From contig DLAA01000125.1 of the NCBI GenBank assembly GCA_002493835.1, positions 1 through 34,954 of the forward strand: a DNA stretch of 34,954 nucleotides, read 5' to 3'. Origin of the DNA: Lachnospiraceae bacterium UBA7060 (lineage in GTDB: Bacteria > Bacillota > Clostridia > Lachnospirales > Lachnospiraceae). Both the position numbers and the translations under genes were made by a program. Every line of letters begins with the position of its first letter. Positions within the stretch are counted from its first letter, which is position 1. The notes under the pieces are model-generated. The model had not been told where the DNA came from, did not search any database, and saw only the letters and a list, made by a program, of their open reading frames with translations. Positions 7,699 to 15,058 of this stretch are shown here, one piece after another.

Positions 7699-8889
7699 AT
7701 GACATCATCCAAGGGTAAAATCTTAATTCTAAAATATAGGGAAAAGCTGCTCGCCGTTCTTATCCGTTGCAGCCAGATTCTCTCTGCACAAGTACTTAAG
7801 CCGGACGATCACGCAGTGGGTAATATTTATGTGGGAAAAGTACATAGTATTTCCCCAAATATTGCTGCTGCATTCGTAGATCTGGGCGGAGGGTATCTTA
7901 CTTTTTTGCCGTTTTCAGAAGTCTGTCATGCCAGGATCACTAACCGTCAACCCAGCGGACATCTGAAAGTGGGAGACGAACTTCTTGTCCAAATCACCAA
8001 GGAACCCATGAAAACAAAGCAGGCTGTGGTTACCACCAGACTTTCCCTGGCTGGGCAGTACGCTGTTGTTGGTATGAAAACGGCAAAAAAAGAGGGCAGT
8101 GTGCAGGTTTCTGCCAAGCTGGACCGAAAAAAACAGGAGCATTTTAGAAATGCAAGTGTGCTGACACAGATCGCCGAGCGATATATACTAATCGTGCGGA
8201 CGAATGCAGGCGTGCTTTCCCAGGACACCCCGCTGCTTGCAGAGGCGCAGACTCTGGCAGATACGCTGGACCGCATATTAGAAATTGCAGCAACACGTAC
8301 CTGCTATAGTTGTCTGTATCGAAGTAAGCCGGACTGTGTCTCCTTTGTGGAAAATGCTTACCGAATAGAGTACGATGAAGTGGTTACTGATTTGCCGGAA
8401 ATCTTCAGCACTTTGCAGGAAACTTGTGAAATAAACAAAATTCCTCTGCGTTTCTACGAGGATTCATTTTTGCCTCTCTATAAGCTTTATTCTGTGGAAG
8501 CCCGCATGCAGGAACTCCTTGAGAAAAAAGTATGGTTGAAGTCTGGCGGCTATCTCATTATAGAGCCGACGGAAGCTTTGATCTCCATTGACGTAAATAC
8601 GGGAAAATACGAGGCGGGAAAGGACAGCGAAGAGACATTTTTCAAAATCAATATGGAGGCCGCCGAGATGATAGCCCTTCATCTGCGGGCAAGAAATCTC
8701 TCGGGCATGATCCTTATTGATTTTATTAATATGAAAAGGAAAGAGAAGGAGACTTTCCTCTTAGAACATATGCGGAGACTTTTAAACAAAGATCCCATTC
8801 ACGCAAGCGCACTGGATATCACAGCTCTCGGACTGATGGAGCTGACCAGAAAAAAGATATCTCCAAGTCTTGCAGAGCAGTTAAAGTGA
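7699..8889 (+). CDS. rng: Ribonuclease E/G family endoribonuclease
   Basis: An RNase E/G catalytic protein of 396 residues from the ATG at 7699; a longer frame starts at ATG 7681 (402 residues) but neither has a good ribosome site. An S1-like RNA-binding domain lies at about 39-118 (NIYVGKVHSISPNIAAAFVDLG). The catalytic magnesium-binding aspartates are D298 in SIDVNTG and D341 in LIDFINM. The protein ends at ELTRKKISPSLAEQLK, just where E. coli RNase E continues to its CPxC zinc link, so that dimer motif is absent; instead a Cys group lies at 202-213 (CYSC and C213). It probably cleaves single-stranded regions of mRNA or rRNA precursors. It lies upstream of the rplU operon. Confidence 0.9.
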   Translation: MTSSKGKILILKYREKLLAVLIRCSQILSAQVLKPDDHAVGNIYVGKVHSISPNIAAAFVDLGGGYLTFLPFSEVCHARITNRQPSGHLKVGDELLVQITKEPMKTKQAVVTTRLSLAGQYAVVGMKTAKKEGSVQVSAKLDRKKQEHFRNASVLTQIAERYILIVRTNAGVLSQDTPLLAEAQTLADTLDRILEIAATRTCYSCLYRSKPDCVSFVENAYRIEYDEVVTDLPEIFSTLQETCEINKIPLRFYEDSFLPLYKLYSVEARMQELLEKKVWLKSGGYLIIEPTEALISIDVNTGKYEAGKDSEETFFKINMEAAEMIALHLRARNLSGMILIDFINMKRKEKETFLLEHMRRLLNKDPIHASALDITALGLMELTRKKISPSLAEQLK

Positions 8890-8931
8890 AGTACGCACTG
8901 GCATATTTGTTGTAGAAAGGATGCGCGAATT

Positions 8932-9489
8932 ATGAAACTGTTACATATAGAAAAGGTAAAAGACGGAAAATACCTGAAAAATTATGAACTGACTTACATG
9001 AATAAGGCTGGCAGAGAAAAAAAATATGAGATAGTCAGCCGGAATGATATTCCCGGTCCTGAAGCCATTGGAGGGCATGTCAGCGGTGTTTCTATCGTCG
9101 CATTTCATGAAGGGAAAATGCTGCTTTTACGGGAGTTCCGTATGGGTGTTAATCGTTTTGTATATAATCTCTGTGCAGGGATGATCAATGAAGGAGAATC
9201 TCTGGAAGAATGCATTCAGCGGGAGCTTTACGAGGAAACCGGTCTCAATGTAAAAAAGATCCACAGCGTTCTGCCCCCGTCCTTCGCCGCAGTGGCATTC
9301 TCCGATGTAAAGACACAGATCGCTTTTGTGGAAGCGGAAGGTACATTTGAAGACCACACTTCCGAAAACGAACAGATTACCGCTGATTTTTATACGAGAG
9401 AAGAGGTCAAAGAACTGCTTGAAACAGAGGAGTTCAGCTCCCGGGCACAGATCGCTGCATACTTTTTTGCAAGAAATCCGTCATTTTAA
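8932..9489 (+). CDS. Nudix hydrolase, ADP-ribose pyrophosphatase-like
   Basis: A 185-residue protein with a perfect Nudix box GX5EX7REUXEEXGU at about 83-105 (G83, E89, R97-E98, E101-E102, G104). The N-terminal beta-rich segment and length resemble ADP-ribose/ADP-sugar pyrophosphatases, which hydrolyse nucleoside diphosphates linked to another moiety using magnesium. The exact substrate cannot be read from the sequence. The start has GAAAGGA about 10 bases upstream, and the gene follows the RNase E/G gene after 42 bases, so it may share its transcript. Confidence 0.87.
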   Translation: MKLLHIEKVKDGKYLKNYELTYMNKAGREKKYEIVSRNDIPGPEAIGGHVSGVSIVAFHEGKMLLLREFRMGVNRFVYNLCAGMINEGESLEECIQRELYEETGLNVKKIHSVLPPSFAAVAFSDVKTQIAFVEAEGTFEDHTSENEQITADFYTREEVKELLETEEFSSRAQIAAYFFARNPSF

Positions 9490-9582
9490 AGTACAAACCG
9501 ACTATTTTAGTCAATTTATCAATTTAAAACGTCGATTTTTTTATTATTTCGTCAGTTTTGGGAAGGAATTACTATATAAATT

Positions 9583-10101
9583 ATGAGCTTGAGAAAACGA
9601 AATCTATGTTTATCCATGATTGCAGTATGTGTTCTGCTTTTGGCTGACCAATATACCAAGTATCTCGCCATCTCTCGATTGAAAGGGCAGGAACCATTCG
9701 TCCTGATCAGCAAAATATTGGAATTTTCCTATCTGGAAAACACGGGTGCCGCCTTCAGCTCTTTTGAGGGAAAACAGACTTTTCTCATTGTTTTGACTAC
9801 TATAGTCATTTTTCTTATTGCGTGGAAGTACATTATTCTGCCGATGAAGCACCGTTTTGTCTGGATGCGGCTGTGTTTGCTGCTGATTTTTAGTGGTGCA
9901 GTGGGGAACTTGCTTGACAGAATAACAAGGCGATATGTGGTGGACTTTATCTATTTTGTTCCCATTAATTTTCCAAAGTTTAATGTGGCGGATATATATA
10001 TCACTGTCGGGGTTGCGATGTTGGCGCTGCTGCTCTTTTTTTACTATACAGATGATGAGTTGGACCAACTTTTTCATCTGGGCAGGACGAAAAATCCTTA
10101 A
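9583..10101 (+). CDS. lspA: Signal peptidase II (lipoprotein signal peptidase), first copy
   Basis: A 172-residue membrane aspartyl protease that removes the signal peptide of prolipoproteins after lipidation. Four hydrophobic segments are visible (about 8-28, 66-84, 93-113, 135-155). Family motifs are DQYTK (22-26), ENTGAAFS (52-59), GNLLDRITRRYVVDF (108-122) and FNVADIYI (133-140); the catalytic pair is D121 and D137. The ribosome site (GGAAGGA) is unusually far, about 16 bases, from the ATG, so expression may be weak. A second intact lspA lies at 25987-26514. This copy is next to a Nudix gene rather than rluD, so it is probably the extra one. Confidence 0.93.
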   Translation: MSLRKRNLCLSMIAVCVLLLADQYTKYLAISRLKGQEPFVLISKILEFSYLENTGAAFSSFEGKQTFLIVLTTIVIFLIAWKYIILPMKHRFVWMRLCLLLIFSGAVGNLLDRITRRYVVDFIYFVPINFPKFNVADIYITVGVAMLALLLFFYYTDDELDQLFHLGRTKNP

Positions 10102-10107
10102 ATTTTA

Positions 10108-10136
10108 TTGACAAAAGCAGGAAAACCCGTTACAAT
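10108..10136 (+). promoter_or_regulatory. Strong promoter of the rplU-prp-rpmA operon
   Basis: A perfect TTGACA at 10108-10113 and TACAAT at 10131-10136 with a 17-base spacer. It begins only seven bases after the lspA stop codon. Confidence 0.88.
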
Positions 10137-10142
10137 ACATGA

Positions 10143-10229
10143 GTATGCCGCATAACGAGGTAAAAGTGTGTCCACTGGACATCACCGCAGTTAGCGAGTA
10201 AATGGATGAAAGTCCATGAATAGGAGGTG
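10143..10229 (+). ncRNA. Candidate ribosomal protein L21 leader (cis-regulatory)
   Basis: The roughly 95-base untranslated region between the promoter and rplU contains small stems: GTCCA/TGGAC around 10170-10180 and ATGGA/TCCAT around 10202-10217. CACC at 10183-10186 could pair with GGTG at 10226-10229 in the AGGAGGTG ribosome site. Position and content fit the L21 leader described in low-GC Gram-positives, through which L21 is thought to repress its own operon. I recognise this by context and partial sequence memory; a covariance search was not possible. Confidence 0.55.
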
Positions 10230-10235
10230 CGCGGA

Positions 10236-10541
10236 ATGTACGCAATCATTGCAACAGGCGGAAAACAGTACAAGGTATCAGAGGGTGATGAGATTAGAGT
10301 GGAGAAGCTCGACGTTGAAGTTGGTTCTACTGTTACCTTTGATCAGGTGCTCGCTGTGAGTGATCAGGAGCTTAAGGTTGCGGGCGATGTGGTGAATGCG
10401 ACTGTGACAGGAACTGTTACAGGGCAGGGCAAGGGAAAGAAAGTCATCGTCTACAAGTATAAGAGAAAGTCCGGCTATCATAAGAAGAACGGTCACAGAC
10501 AGCTCTATACGCAGATTAAGATTGACAAGATCAACGCGTAA
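10236..10541 (+). CDS. rplU: 50S ribosomal protein L21
   Basis: A 101-residue L21 starting MYAIIATGGKQYKV, with the C-terminal KRKSGYHKKNGHRQLYTQIKI rRNA-binding block. The ATG at 10236 is chosen because AGGAGGTG ends six bases upstream; an in-frame GTG at 10227 lies inside that site and is rejected. L21 binds 23S rRNA in the large subunit. Its stop codon overlaps the start of prp by one base (TAATG), so translation is probably coupled. Confidence 0.97.
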   Translation: MYAIIATGGKQYKVSEGDEIRVEKLDVEVGSTVTFDQVLAVSDQELKVAGDVVNATVTGTVTGQGKGKKVIVYKYKRKSGYHKKNGHRQLYTQIKIDKINA

Positions 10542-10873
10542 TGACACAGATTACCATTTATAAAACGAAGTCAGGTGAATACCGCAGATTCATCTGTGAT
10601 GGTCATACTGGATACGCAGACCGCGGCAGGGACATTGTCTGTGCGGCGATCTCAGCACTGGTGATCAACACTGTGAACTCTTTGGAAGAGATTACGAGGG
10701 AGCCCATACAGGTGGATGTGGAAGAGGACAGTGGCAGGATCAGCTGTTGCTTTTTGAGACAGCCTCTGCAGGAAGGTTCTCACATATTGATGGATTCCCT
10801 GGCGCTTGGACTGGGCAGAATCGAAGCACAGTACGGGAAAAAACACTGTAAACTGACATTTGAGGAGGTGTAA
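10541..10873 (+). CDS. prp: Ribosomal-processing cysteine protease Prp
   Basis: A 110-residue protein of the YsxB/Prp family, located between rplU and rpmA as in other Firmicutes. The catalytic dyad is H22 in DGHTGYAD and C34 in DIVCAAISAL. Prp cuts the N-terminal extension off ribosomal protein L27 so that mature L27 can enter the ribosome. The adjacent L27 carries exactly such an extension, so substrate and protease are encoded side by side. The start overlaps the rplU stop codon. Confidence 0.94.
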   Translation: MTQITIYKTKSGEYRRFICDGHTGYADRGRDIVCAAISALVINTVNSLEEITREPIQVDVEEDSGRISCCFLRQPLQEGSHILMDSLALGLGRIEAQYGKKHCKLTFEEV

Positions 10874-10877
10874 TGCC

Positions 10878-11162
10878 ATGTTAAATATGAACCTTCAATT
10901 TTTCGCTCATAAGAAAGGAGTCGGTTCCACAAAGAATGGTCGTGATTCCGAATCCAAAAGATTAGGTGCGAAGAGAGCTGACGGACAGTTCGTCAAAGCA
11001 GGAAATATCTTATATAGACAGCGTGGAACTAAGATTCATCCCGGTGTCAATGTAGGAAAGGGCGGGGACGACACACTGTTTGCTTTGGTGGACGGTGTTC
11101 TTCGTTTCGAAAGAAAGGGAAGAGATAGGAAGCAGGCTTCCGTTTATCCTGTAGAAAAGTAA
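10878..11162 (+). CDS. rpmA: 50S ribosomal protein L27 precursor with Prp cleavage leader
   Basis: A 94-residue L27. The ATG at 10878 lies seven bases after GAGGAGGTG; longer upstream frames are rejected. The first nine residues, MLNMNLQFF, match the Firmicutes L27 leader that Prp removes before AHKKGVGSTKNGRDS. The N terminus of mature L27 reaches the peptidyl transferase centre, and failure to process it is known to be harmful in Staphylococcus aureus. The gene is followed by a terminator, ending the operon. Confidence 0.97.
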   Translation: MLNMNLQFFAHKKGVGSTKNGRDSESKRLGAKRADGQFVKAGNILYRQRGTKIHPGVNVGKGGDDTLFALVDGVLRFERKGRDRKQASVYPVEK

Positions 11163-11174
11163 GAACTAAAAAGG

Positions 11175-11209
11175 CGGCTCCGAACATTCTAATGTTTGGA
11201 GCCGTTTTT
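11175..11209 (+). terminator. Rho-independent terminator after rpmA
   Basis: A 13-bp stem (11175-11187 with 11192-11204, one G-U pair) with a CTAA loop is followed by TTTTT. It separates the ribosomal operon from obgE. Confidence 0.9.
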
Positions 11210-11226
11210 CTAAAAGAGGGTTAATT

Positions 11227-12516
11227 ATGTTTGCAGATCGTGCGAAAATCTATGTGAAGAGCGGCAAAGGAGGCGATGGCCACGTTTCCTTTCGGCGGGA
11301 AAAATATGTACCTAACGGCGGCCCTGACGGAGGCGACGGAGGCAGCGGGGGCAGTGTTTATTTTGAGATAGATGAGGGGTTAAATACCCTGACCGATTTC
11401 CGACATATTCGTAAGTACTGCGCTGGAAACGGCGAGGAGGGCGGCAAAAAAAACTGCGCCGGTAAAAACGGAGAGGATATCACAATCAAGGTGCCCGAAG
11501 GCACAGTGATCCGCGAAGCCGAGAGCGGCAAGATTATAACCGATATGTCCGGGGAAAACCGACATTTTCTTTTGTTAAAGGGCGGCCGGGGCGGAAGCGG
11601 CAACCAACACTATGCAACCAGCACCATGCAGGCTCCCAAATATGCCCAGCCAGGCCAGCCGGCAAAGGAGCTGGAGCTTATGCTGGAGCTCAAAGTGATT
11701 GCCGATGTGGGACTTGTAGGCTTTCCCAACGTGGGAAAATCCACCTTCTTGTCAAAAGTGACAAATGCCAGACCTAAAATTGCGAACTATCATTTTACCA
11801 CTCTAAATCCCAATTTGGGTGTGGTAGATCTGCCGGATGCCAAGGGTTTTGTGATCGCCGATATTCCTGGGCTGATCGAGGGTGCTTCGGAGGGTGTGGG
11901 ACTTGGCCATGAGTTTTTACGCCATATCGAGCGGACCAGGCTGATTGTGCATATTGTGGATGCGGCTTCCACCGAAGGACGTGATCCTATACAAGATATT
12001 TATGCTATCAACAAGGAGCTTGCGGCTTATGATGAGGCACTTGCCGGCAGGCCCCAGATTATTGCTGCCAACAAAACGGATATGATCTATGAAAAAGACA
12101 GTGATCCCGTGGAGGCTATTCGTACAGAATTTGAACCCAAAGGGATTCCCGTATACGCGATATCCGCATTGAGCGGCAGGGGAGTGAGAGAACTCCTATA
12201 CGCCATCAACAATCGCTTGGAGGAGCTTCCGGAAAAGACGCTCACCTTTGAACAGGAATTCTTTCCTGAGTTTCATTTTGATACGGGAAATGAGCCGTTT
12301 ACGGTAGTCTACGACGAGAAGGAAGACGAGTATGTGGTGGAGGGACCACGCATTGAAAAAATGCTCTCCTACACCAATCTGGAATCCGAAAAGGGTTTTA
12401 AGTTTTTCCAAGAATTTATGAAAAAAAATGGGATTCTGGAGCAGCTTGAGACACTTGGCATTGAGGAGGGCAGTACCGTCAGGATGTATGGACTTTCCTT
12501 TGATTACTATAAATAG
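11227..12516 (+). CDS. obgE: Obg family GTPase
   Basis: A 429-residue three-domain GTPase acting in late 50S subunit assembly. The glycine-rich Obg domain spans about 1-158, the G domain has its P-loop GFPNVGKST at 165-173 followed by NANKTD-type and DIPG motifs, and the C-terminal OCT domain starts near residue 345. The length is normal for Firmicutes. The start has GAGGG about eight bases upstream. Placement after rplU-prp-rpmA is the conserved arrangement and fits a shared role in ribosome maturation. Confidence 0.97.
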   Translation: MFADRAKIYVKSGKGGDGHVSFRREKYVPNGGPDGGDGGSGGSVYFEIDEGLNTLTDFRHIRKYCAGNGEEGGKKNCAGKNGEDITIKVPEGTVIREAESGKIITDMSGENRHFLLLKGGRGGSGNQHYATSTMQAPKYAQPGQPAKELELMLELKVIADVGLVGFPNVGKSTFLSKVTNARPKIANYHFTTLNPNLGVVDLPDAKGFVIADIPGLIEGASEGVGLGHEFLRHIERTRLIVHIVDAASTEGRDPIQDIYAINKELAAYDEALAGRPQIIAANKTDMIYEKDSDPVEAIRTEFEPKGIPVYAISALSGRGVRELLYAINNRLEELPEKTLTFEQEFFPEFHFDTGNEPFTVVYDEKEDEYVVEGPRIEKMLSYTNLESEKGFKFFQEFMKKNGILEQLETLGIEEGSTVRMYGLSFDYYK

Positions 12517-12579
12517 CTGATTGAGCATAGTTTAGTCGCGGGGTTTGCTTTGCAAACTCGAAAGGAGTATAAAATAATT

Positions 12580-12879
12580 ATGGAATTGACCAGCAAACAG
12601 AGAGCTTATTTGAAAAGTCTTGCCAACGGCATCGATCCCATTTTTCAGGTTGGAAAAGCCAGCCTGACCCCGGAATTTACGGAGTCCATCGCTGACGCCT
12701 TCAATACAAGGGAGCTTTTGAAAATCGCCGTCTTAAAGAACTGCGCGGATGATCCGAGGGTAATCGCCGAGGCTGTGGCGGGGAGAACTCACTCTCAGGT
12801 TGTGCAGGTGATTGGGAAAAAGATCATTCTTTATAAACCAGACAAAAAGAATCCCAAAATTGTGCTGCCTAAAGCCTGA
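12580..12879 (+). CDS. yhbY: YhbY family CRM-domain RNA-binding protein
   Basis: A 99-residue single CRM-domain protein beginning MELTSKQRAYLKSLANGIDPIFQVGK; the GIDP.FQVGK block is characteristic of YhbY. Such proteins bind rRNA and associate with pre-50S particles. The ATG at 12580 follows GGAG by 12 bases; a TTG-started extension to 12550 crosses a small hairpin (GTTTGC/GCAAAC) and the ribosome site, so it is rejected. It lies between obgE and nadD, the order seen in many Firmicutes. Confidence 0.92.
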   Translation: MELTSKQRAYLKSLANGIDPIFQVGKASLTPEFTESIADAFNTRELLKIAVLKNCADDPRVIAEAVAGRTHSQVVQVIGKKIILYKPDKKNPKIVLPKA

Positions 12880-12892
12880 CACGGAGGTGCAG

Positions 12893-13534
12893 ATGAGACG
12901 GATCGGTATTATGGGAGGTACTTTTAACCCCATTCACAATGGGCATCTGGCCATCGCTGAAAGAGCGAGAGAACAATTTTTATTGGAAAAGGTCATGTTT
13001 TTGCCAAGCGGCGTTCCCTATATGAAAAATCTACGGGAAGTTCTGCCTGTCTCTGTCAGATGTGAGATGACATCTTTGGCTATCGCAGATATCCCTTATT
13101 TTGAATTATCAGAAATGGAAGCTTCAGATGCAGAGACAAGAAAAAACACATATACTTTTGAAACATTGGAAAAGCTGAGGCAGTTAGATCCGGAAGCACA
13201 ATATTATTTTATTCTAGGGGCGGACAGTTTACAGACGATTGAACATTGGAAGAACCCCCGGCTGATTTTTCAGGACTGTATCATACTGGCTGCTGTGAGG
13301 TGGGAAAAGGGTTCTTCGGAGGAAAACGCAAAGAAGCTGCTTGACAGACAAATATTATATCTGCAGGAAAAATTTGGAGCTGTCATTGAAATTTTGAAGT
13401 TCCAGGGAATCGACATTTCATCCACAAAGCTTCGGGAAAAGATACAAATGGGAGAATCTGTCCATAATCTCATGCCGGAGGCAGTGGAAAATTATATTCT
13501 GACGCATCATTTATATGAAAAAAGTACAGATTAA
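12893..13534 (+). CDS. nadD: Nicotinate-nucleotide adenylyltransferase
   Basis: A 213-residue nucleotidyltransferase that converts nicotinate mononucleotide and ATP to deamido-NAD. The nucleotide-binding motif GGTFNPIHNGH is at 8-18 and the C-terminal ISSTKLREKI provides the second signature. The ATG at 12893 has GGAGG seven bases upstream; the open frame extends into yhbY but that part is not coding. The gene begins 13 bases after yhbY and is followed by yqeK, a common pairing. Confidence 0.96.
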   Translation: MRRIGIMGGTFNPIHNGHLAIAERAREQFLLEKVMFLPSGVPYMKNLREVLPVSVRCEMTSLAIADIPYFELSEMEASDAETRKNTYTFETLEKLRQLDPEAQYYFILGADSLQTIEHWKNPRLIFQDCIILAAVRWEKGSSEENAKKLLDRQILYLQEKFGAVIEILKFQGIDISSTKLREKIQMGESVHNLMPEAVENYILTHHLYEKSTD

Positions 13535-13566
13535 TTATCATTCAACATAAAGAGAGGATATCTTCA

Positions 13567-14154
13567 ATGAGTAAAAGTAACTATTCGCCGGAAATTGAAA
13601 AACTGCGGCGGGCAATGGAAAAGGAATTGTCCACTGGCAGATATACCCATACCCTTGGTGTGGCCTTTACTGCATCTTGTCTGGCAATGTCTCATGGAAT
13701 TGATAATCTGGAAAGTACAATGATAGCGGGCCTTCTGCATGACTGTGCAAAAGCCATGCATGGTTCTGAGCTGGTCTCCATCTGTGAAAAATCCCACCTC
13801 AATATGTCAGCGGTGGAGCGCAGCAATCCCACATCCCTTCTGCACGCGAAAGTGGGTGCTTATCTTGCAGAGCACAAATACGGTGTGAAAGACGAGGATA
13901 TTTTAAATGCCATTCGTTACCACACCACGGGCCGTCCCAATATGAGCAGACTGGAAAAGATTATTTATATCGCGGATTACATTGAGCCCGGCAGGAAACA
14001 GATCGTTGATCTGGATTATGTCAGAAGGCTTGCCTATCAAGATTTGGACTGCACCATGGAAAAAATATTGTCTGATACACTCGCCTATCTGCGGAAAACA
14101 GGAAGTATAACAGATGAAATGACAGTGAAAACTTACCATTATTATAAACATTAG
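13567..14154 (+). CDS. yqeK: HD-domain phosphohydrolase YqeK (Ap4A hydrolase type)
   Basis: A 195-residue HD-superfamily metal-dependent hydrolase. Metal ligands are visible as H28 (GRYTHTLGV), H58-D59 (LLHDCAK) and a downstream histidine in AIRYHTTG. YqeK proteins cleave diadenosine tetraphosphate symmetrically into two ADP, with iron in the active site. It lies 32 bases after nadD and 42 bases before rsfS, the normal Firmicutes order. GAGAGG stands about nine bases before the ATG. Confidence 0.92.
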   Translation: MSKSNYSPEIEKLRRAMEKELSTGRYTHTLGVAFTASCLAMSHGIDNLESTMIAGLLHDCAKAMHGSELVSICEKSHLNMSAVERSNPTSLLHAKVGAYLAEHKYGVKDEDILNAIRYHTTGRPNMSRLEKIIYIADYIEPGRKQIVDLDYVRRLAYQDLDCTMEKILSDTLAYLRKTGSITDEMTVKTYHYYKH

Positions 14155-14196
14155 CACAATTTAGCATTTTTCAGGAAAGGCAGGGTGAATAAACCT

Positions 14197-14553
14197 ATGA
14201 ATACAAAGGAAACCGCACTGTTAGCCATAAATGCGCTGGAGGACAAAAAGGCGGAGGATATCCGTGTTATTGATATCAGTGAAATATCCACCATTGCGGA
14301 TTATTTTATCATTGCAGGCGGCAGTAATAAGAGCCAGATTCAGGCTATGGCTGACAATATATCGGAGATATTGGGAAAAGCGGGTATCACTGCCAGACAA
14401 ACGGAGGGCTATCAAAACGCCAACTGGGTTCTGATGGATTTTCAAGATATTATTATCCATATTTTCGATCGAGAGAACCGTCTATTCTATGATTTGGAGC
14501 GAATCTGGAGGGACGGGGTTGTTATTGATAAAGATACGTTAAAAAACATTTGA
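14197..14553 (+). CDS. rsfS: Ribosomal silencing factor RsfS
   Basis: A 118-residue protein (from ATG 14197) that binds L14 and blocks joining of the ribosomal subunits in starved cells. Motifs are IDISEISTIADYFIIAGG and the C-terminal WVLMDFQDIIIHIFDRENRLFYDLERIW. An in-frame GTG at 14185 would add four residues and is better spaced from AGGAAAGG; the ATG matches the usual family start, so the exact start is uncertain. It ends the long + strand run that begins with obgE. Confidence 0.93.
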   Translation: MNTKETALLAINALEDKKAEDIRVIDISEISTIADYFIIAGGSNKSQIQAMADNISEILGKAGITARQTEGYQNANWVLMDFQDIIIHIFDRENRLFYDLERIWRDGVVIDKDTLKNI

Positions 14554-14630
14554 CTTTTTTAAATATCATGTGATAAAGTTTTAAACTGCTGTTTCAGAAA
14601 TCATACCGAGTCGGAAAAATAGGAAAATAA

Positions 14631-14663
14631 CGGAACCGGCGCACTTTACAGCCGCCGGTTCCG
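14631..14663 (-). terminator. Rho-independent terminator of the DUF378 gene
   Basis: A 10-bp GC-rich perfect stem (CGGAACCGGC at 14631-14640 with its complement at 14654-14663). Read on the minus strand it is followed by a T-rich tract (14613-14630). It could also stop rsfS transcripts less efficiently. Confidence 0.75.
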
Positions 14664-14675
14664 CACCGCATAAAA

Positions 14676-14897
14676 CTATGCCTTATTTGACTCTGCCGTG
14701 CCGTTTGTATACATATAAAACGTAATGATATACAATCCAGCGATACCCACCAGGGCGTAAATAATTCTCGAAAACCATGACATATTACCGAAAATAAATG
14801 CCACAAGGTCAAATCTGAAAAAGCCAATCAATCCCCAGTTAATAGCGCCGATAATGGCAATGGTCAGGGCAAGGCAATCCAAAACTCTGTTTTTCAT
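14676..14897 (-). CDS. DUF378 family small membrane protein
   Basis: A 73-residue protein beginning MKNRVLDCLALTIAIIGAINWGLIGFFRFDLVAFIFG, the signature of DUF378 (YuzA-like) proteins, with two hydrophobic segments (about 6-26 and 42-62). The start at 14897 is chosen because GGGGGGAAGG stands directly upstream; a longer frame to 14942 runs through this site and the promoter. Function of the family is unknown to me. The gene stands alone with its own promoter and terminator. Confidence 0.85.
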   Translation of the reverse strand: MKNRVLDCLALTIAIIGAINWGLIGFFRFDLVAFIFGNMSWFSRIIYALVGIAGLYIITFYMYTNGTAESNKA

Positions 14898-14914
14898 TTT
14901 CCTTCCCCCCTTAT

Positions 14915-14942
14915 AAGATATCCAATCCCTGCTGTTTGTCAA
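14915..14942 (-). promoter_or_regulatory. Promoter of the DUF378 gene
   Basis: On the minus strand, TTGACA (14942-14937) and TATCTT (14920-14915) with a 16-base spacer; the -35 is perfect, the -10 matches four of six. Confidence 0.55.
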
Positions 14943-14959
14943 ACAAAAGATCGTTTATC

Positions 14960-14993
14960 TAATCGTAATTATCCCTGCGAACAATTACGATTA
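14960..14993. repeat. Inverted repeat, 11-bp arms, between lexA and the DUF378 promoter
   Basis: TAATCGTAATT at 14960-14970 and its exact complement at 14983-14993, separated by 12 bases. It lies about 20 bases upstream of the DUF378 -35 box. No T run follows in either direction, so an operator is as likely as a terminator. Confidence 0.6.
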
Positions 14994-15009
14994 TTATGTA
15001 GTATGCCTG

Positions 15010-15030
15010 AATAAAAACCAGCTATGCTGG
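15010..15030 (-). terminator. Terminator of lexA
   Basis: On the minus strand, a short CCAGC-ATA-GCTGG hairpin (15030-15018) is followed by TTTTTATT. The stem is only five base pairs, but it lies 28 bases after the lexA stop codon. Confidence 0.65.
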
Positions 15031-15058
15031 AAATAAATGCGCATATATAATTGAAAAT

